A DNA stretch of 64,000 nucleotides from positions 19,778,001 to 19,842,000 of the forward strand of contig CM114275.1 in the NCBI GenBank assembly GCA_050084515.1. The letters run 5' to 3'. The DNA is from Blasia pusilla. Its lineage: Eukaryota; Marchantiophyta; Marchantiopsida; Blasiales. Each line of letters starts with the position of its first letter. Position 1 is the first letter of the stretch. The position numbers were made by a program, and so were the translations under genes. Below, piece after piece: positions 59,581 through 64,000 of the stretch. The notes below the pieces were generated by a model. That model was not told the DNA's origin. It searched no databases and saw nothing but the letters and a program-made list of their open reading frames with translations.

Positions 59581-60352
59581 GGAAGAGAGGAGAGTGGAGG
59601 AGAGAAGAGAGGAAACTATTGTCAACCCAAAGAGATCATTTTTTTAAAGAGAGTTTCCTATGATTTGAAGAGAGCTTCCTATGGGTTGAAGAGAAGGAGG
59701 AATTTTTTTGAACATATTTTACAATTTTGTTCTCTTTTCTTAGTCATTCGCACAAATGTTTTTTCCTCTTCCCCATTATGGCAACTTGTTTGAATCCGAC
59801 GCGTTGCAAACTCATACAACATTCTTGTATCCAATAATCTCTGAGCACATAATTTAAAAATTCGAAAAATCATTGGAATAAAAAATGTGGAACAAATCAC
59901 TTTTTCCATCCAAGGTCTAAAAAAATATCATTTAAGCATATTGATAAGAGTTGAAGCTTGTAGTGAACAGCTTGGCATTTCCAAACTACACTCTTAGACT
60001 TGATGTTGAATCCTTAGAGTGGTTTCTTTAGGATACTTCACACTTCTTTTAGGGACAAAATTTTCTTGGTGGATTCCTACTCCTAGCTCTGACTATCTTA
60101 AAGCTACAAGCAAAACATAGATATGTGCTTACAAGAGAAATACCTTCTCCCACTTGTCTCTCTCTAGACAAAGTCATCGCAAGAACATGTGGGAAAGCAA
60201 CATATGTGTACAACATACACCCTAAAAACACTAGAATTCATAGTGTTGGTCCTAACCCAGTAAATTCTTCCTATTCCATTCCCACTATGCACATCTTTTG
60301 CGACAATGATTTCCATGTTGGCCTCCCGAGCCGCTACGATTCGCTTTGCCCT
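59581..60352. other. Intergenic, no gene seen
   Basis: AT-rich with short frames only. Confidence 0.5.
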
Positions 60353-61260
60353 CTAGACTGATGGCTTGCACATTCTCTTTCTCTTCACTCCATTTCTTGA
60401 CTCAAAGAGAAATAATGGATTGATATCATCCACCTTCTCTGGATAAAAGTTCACATCAATCTTAGATTGGATCCGAAATACAAATGTCTCAATAATACGA
60501 ATATATCCCAAACTCCCTCTATCTACTAGTCTGAACCATACACTTGCAATATTTTCAACTTCCTCTTGAGTGCAATTGATTTCTGCTGCAATGCGCCAAA
60601 TCATGGGAGTATTCCCTGGAGCTCCAATGCTAGTTGGATATGACTCTCTAAACGTGCATGATTCATATGGGCAGAAGAAGTACTTCAATTGATCCCCTCT
60701 CCTTGCAAAACGATGAAAGGTTTTTAGCCCCTACAAGGTTGAAAATGGTCGCCTTGCCTTTGTACACTTCTTATTCAAGAAAGTGCCGCATGCTCTCCTT
60801 ATTCCATCAGATCCACCCTTGCATGTGGATCCACGTCTGGGGTTGCTTCGAGAGGTATGTAACCTTTTCAGATTGCAATCCACCTCGATCTATGACATGA
60901 ATGCCATATTTTTGAGCACCCTCCAAGATTGGATTATGGGAAGTCCCGCTATAGAGGAATTTGGAAATAAGAGATTTACTGATTTTGCAAAAGACACGCC
61001 AACTCAAACTTGGGAGCTATCCAGTGATTATGAATACCTCATATGCAGTGGGATGATTTCATTATCCAAATCAATCACTAGGTTGATTCCTTGATGTTGA
61101 TGCTTGGCTTGTCTGAAGTCAAGGTTCTTATCTAGTCTCTAGGAGTCTGGCTCCAATTGCTCTACCACCATTTGTATTGGACTTCTTAAAACTCGCCCAA
61201 AAATGTCCTCACCAATGTGGACATCTTTCTCTAAAGGAGTTCCGACCACGCATCGATTGA
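60353..61260 (-). pseudogene. Uncharacterised broken coding fragment
   Basis: A 111-residue minus frame (60353-60688) reads IWRIAAEINCTQEEVENIAS and VWFRLVDRGSLGYIRIIETF, followed by FRIQSKIDVNFYPEK; upstream on the same strand are frames such as INLVIDLDNEIIPLHMRYS with stops. The protein-like periodicity suggests a decayed gene, but I recognise no family. Confidence 0.3.
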
Positions 61261-61596
61261 ATGCTTAATTCAACATATATTTTCTCATCCCTAGATCTCA
61301 CAACGGGTCTAACATAGAGTTCATAAGTCAATGGGTCTTTTCCCTTAGTTATACCTTTTGTGAGAAATATAGTAGATACTGCACATTGTAATATTATTCT
61401 TGTCTAGTCTTGTAGGCATACCTCTACAAGGGAAAGGTTTTGGCAAGCTTGTGATGACCTCCAAGATGAATGGATACTCTCGGCTCCACTTATCTTTGGG
61501 CCCAGGGCATTTTCATGAATTTTTAGTCCCTATACAGGGAAAATTTGTTAAGTGAGGGAGAATTACGGAACGCAGAAGTGCACAATACAAGGTTTG

Positions 61597-61880
61597 GCAA
61601 TCCGTCGGAATCCGACAAATTGTAGACTTATGCAACTTGTCAGATTCCGACAGGTTGCCAAATAGAAATATTTCCAATATGTCTGAATTCGACTAGTTAG
61701 TGTTTGGCAACACGTCAAAATCCTACACATTGCAATAGTTTACAACCTATCAGATTTCAATAGGTTGCATCAGTGTGCAACCCATCCGATTCTGACGGGT
61801 TTAACTAGTGTGCAATCCGTCAGAATCTGACAGATTACCAGACACCAACATTTGCAACCTGTTGGATTTAGACGGGTTGG
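61597..61880. repeat. Cluster of 27-bp palindromic motifs, 7 clear units
   Basis: Units at 61597-61622, 61632-61658, 61707-61733, 61742-61768, 61777-61803, 61812-61838 and 61854-61880 follow the pattern gcaacc-y-r-tcgga-n-tcc-gacgggttgc, an imperfect palindrome. A degenerate one is at about 61679-61698. Several are spaced close to 35 bp apart. Confidence 0.85.
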
Positions 61881-63363
61881 AATTTGATGGAATGAAGCAC
61901 ATTATACATGTGAGTTAGAAAGTATAAATATTTTACTCACGTGCCACATAAAGTTTTTCCCATTGCCTCATACGAACAATCCACCAACTCAAAGAGGAAC
62001 ACAATTCTTTATATTTTCCCTCAATTGCATGCTTCCGCCACCACACATGAAGTTCTTCTTGGCTCTCCATGGCTTGCTTAAATATTCTGTTTTCCTTGCA
62101 CTATTGTAGTAGAGCAACGTGCTCTGTTCTCTTATTCTCCCTCATGCAAGATTTTGTCTACCGTGTCACATACTGTTGCTAATGGAAAGCATGTGACTCC
62201 TCTCTTTCTGGTTAAGCTTCACCTACCCAAAACACCTTCCGGATAACAATCCATCCTAATTGTGCATTGTCCGTCTAAATTCTAAACCCTAAATGCCATG
62301 AACCCATAAATTTCAAGGGGTGGCCTTTTCTTTTCCTTCACCACCTCCAATAGGAGTAACCAACACATCTTCAAGCTGCTAACATCTTCTGTTTTTAGCT
62401 CACAAACAAATATGGTTTTTAGTCCCTTCTCTACATGGTCATAAACGTGTGCAACCATGGTCAACTATCCATTCAAAACCCTTTAGAAAATATCAAAACT
62501 AACCTAGCTCCCAAATAGATCTTCTCCTTCCCTCATTTTGTTAATAAGATCGAGGCCACTAGAGGGGCCTATAGTAGACTCTCTGAAAATACAAGCTCTT
62601 GATCCCTCGCCTCTTTGGCCATGAATTGCCATCTCTAAATAAATGGAAACCTAGACTTTTCTTTGATCCTGGTGATGGCATCCATCTCTGCGATGTTTCC
62701 ATCAAGTATTCGTATTTTCCGCAATAAGATACTAAGGCATTCAGGATCAGCTAAAAAGGCAAGATTCTCCGAGAGTTGTTTCTCCTTAGCTGTTGTGATC
62801 TCCCCTTGACAGGTATTCCAAGCAATTAATTGCATATTTGTGATGTCGTCGCCAATTTGATCACTCCGGGCTTAGATCTCCGAGTGTTTTTATATACGGT
62901 AGAAGTAGGGATAGCAAACATGGAGCTCAAAGCACTCGTAGGTTTCAGATGTCGAGTTGAGATAGAGTGGGCTTCAAAGGCAATTAAGCAACAGACTCTG
63001 TATTTTCCATTGGAGTAAGATAAGAGATTCCATACTTTGGAGTCTCGAATCTCAAGTTGGACTGTTTCACCTATAATATCATCTGTTCCATTCACCCTCA
63101 CATGGTTTCACTCGCATTATCTCCGATTGAGGAAATACTGGTAGATGGTTGCCATATGTGAGATTCACGTAATTTTCCATCAGAATATGAAAACAGAGAG
63201 GATTCCCCCATAAAGGACAAGAATGAGAATGAGAATGTTGAATTTATAGTGAACAAATCCATTTATTTTGTGACAAAAGTTATCTGACACGCAGTTGGTA
63301 GTTAGGTTAAACCATCGTCACCTAACTTGACCAGGAATATTTCTACGTCAAATGAATGGGTAA
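61881..63363. other. AT-rich DNA between palindrome clusters, no gene seen
   Basis: Minus-strand frames of 60-91 residues (62282-62464, 62635-62835, 62826-63101) have protein-like stretches but no recognisable domain and are separated by stops. Confidence 0.45.
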
Positions 63364-63503
63364 GCAACCCATCGGAGTCCGACGGGTTGTTGTGGGATTT
63401 CCTTTAAGAGTTGGGATGAAAGCGAGTCAATTATGCAAGCCGTCGGACTCCGATGGGTTGCAAGGGATCATGTTGGTCAACTCGTGAGATTCCAACGGGT
63501 TGC
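63364..63503. repeat. Second cluster of the 27-bp palindromic motif, 3 units
   Basis: Units at 63364-63390, 63435-63461 and 63477-63503, the first two nearly perfect palindromes centred on ggagtcc or ggactcc. Confidence 0.85.
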
Positions 63504-63620
63504 TCTTTTGTACATATGAGGGATTCAGAGGTAAGGAGAGAGTTCCGGGCGGAATTGAACTAGTTCTACAGGTTGCAGTTTGTCCAAAGTTGGGGTTCTG
63601 TAGGACGTACGTGAAAGAAG

Positions 63621-64000
63621 TGTCACGTCCTTAGGATAGATTGGTGAGATCTAGTAGAGCGCCTTCAAGAGTAGTGGAGGACAGGCCTAGGAGGTCGAGG
63701 ATGACCTACTTAGGCCCCGGGGAACTTGAGAGAGCAGGTTTCCCCTTCGTTTTGGCTCATTTGGAGCCATATTAAGGAACTTACTATTTTAGGTAAGTAC
63801 CATTTTCAGTATATGATCGACTTTATATTTTTGGTAAGTGGCCCTTGACCTCCTACAAGAGACAAGGAAGTGACTTGGGAGAATAGGTTACCATGGAGAG
63901 AGCTTGGGAGAGGGGAGGGGTATATATCCCAAGGAGAAAGAGCTTGAGAGCTCATTCTCTCTTTGTTGAACCTCTTGGTATGAGGCGGCGGAACTATGGT
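63621..64000 (+). repeat. Gypsy-family LTR, cut by window end
   Basis: Starts TGTCACGTCCTTAGGATAGA and follows the 44.9-kb LTR to the last base (gcggcggaactatggt). It lacks the 230-bp extra segment of the 5' LTR. Confidence 0.8.

Noticed and set aside
61597-63503. Palindromic motif clusters as a CRISPR array
   Set aside because: The repeats are diverged, spacers are irregular and partly absent, there are no cas genes, and the setting is a plant genome.

Overview
The window looks like nuclear DNA of a land plant. It holds one intron-rich ABCF-family ATPase gene with a plastid-type leader, three copies of a small secreted cysteine-rich protein gene, and a dense, old layer of plant-type mobile elements (Helitron, Ty1/copia, Ty3/gypsy, hAT-like MITEs). 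Gene density is low, and long stretches are AT-rich with no credible coding potential. I cannot name the species. A bryophyte or other early-diverging land plant would fit the short introns and the unfamiliar secreted family, but that is inference only.

Layout. 1-7.4 kb: a decayed autonomous-type Helitron on the minus strand, with a pseudogenised Rep/helicase (HUH nuclease and Pif1-like helicase) and two acidic accessory ORFs; it runs off the left edge. 7.4-11.6 kb: unassigned sequence with a 130-bp (AG)n tract. 11.9-13.2 kb: a truncated copia gag-protease remnant with its primer-binding site. 14.7-15.2 kb: small Helitron-derived repeats. 15.2-20.8 kb: the only clearly functional housekeeping-type gene, a 12-exon ABCF ATPase of 800 residues whose splice phases all close. 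20.8-29.9 kb: AT-rich intergenic DNA with small non-autonomous Helitrons and a perfect hairpin. 29.9-31.9, 40.5-42.8 and 53.2-55.0 kb: three related ~2-kb blocks, each with one small secreted protein gene (orientations +, -, +), including promoter and 3' flank. 34.1-36.0 kb: a broken minus-strand gene of unknown, transposase-like type. 36.6-38.0 kb: an LTR-retrotransposon gag-protease remnant. 38.9-39.3 and 43.8-57.1 kb: hAT-like MITEs. 44.9-51.5 kb: a Ty3/gypsy element with a reverse transcriptase-RNase H-integrase frame ending in a PHD finger; it is inserted in a MITE and itself carries a solo LTR. 56.0-59.6 kb: a second relative of this element (LTR plus gag remnant). 60.3-63.6 kb: uncharacterised fragments and two clusters of a 27-bp palindromic motif. 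63.6 kb to the end: another LTR copy.

The most interesting signal is the secreted-protein family: seven cysteines conserved in all three copies, an internal two-fold repeat, open frames and conserved promoters amid otherwise mutationally wrecked DNA. It looks like a locally amplified, still-selected family of extracellular proteins. Of the mobile elements, the PHD finger fused to a gypsy integrase and the small Helitrons with recognisable termini are the clearest points for follow-up.
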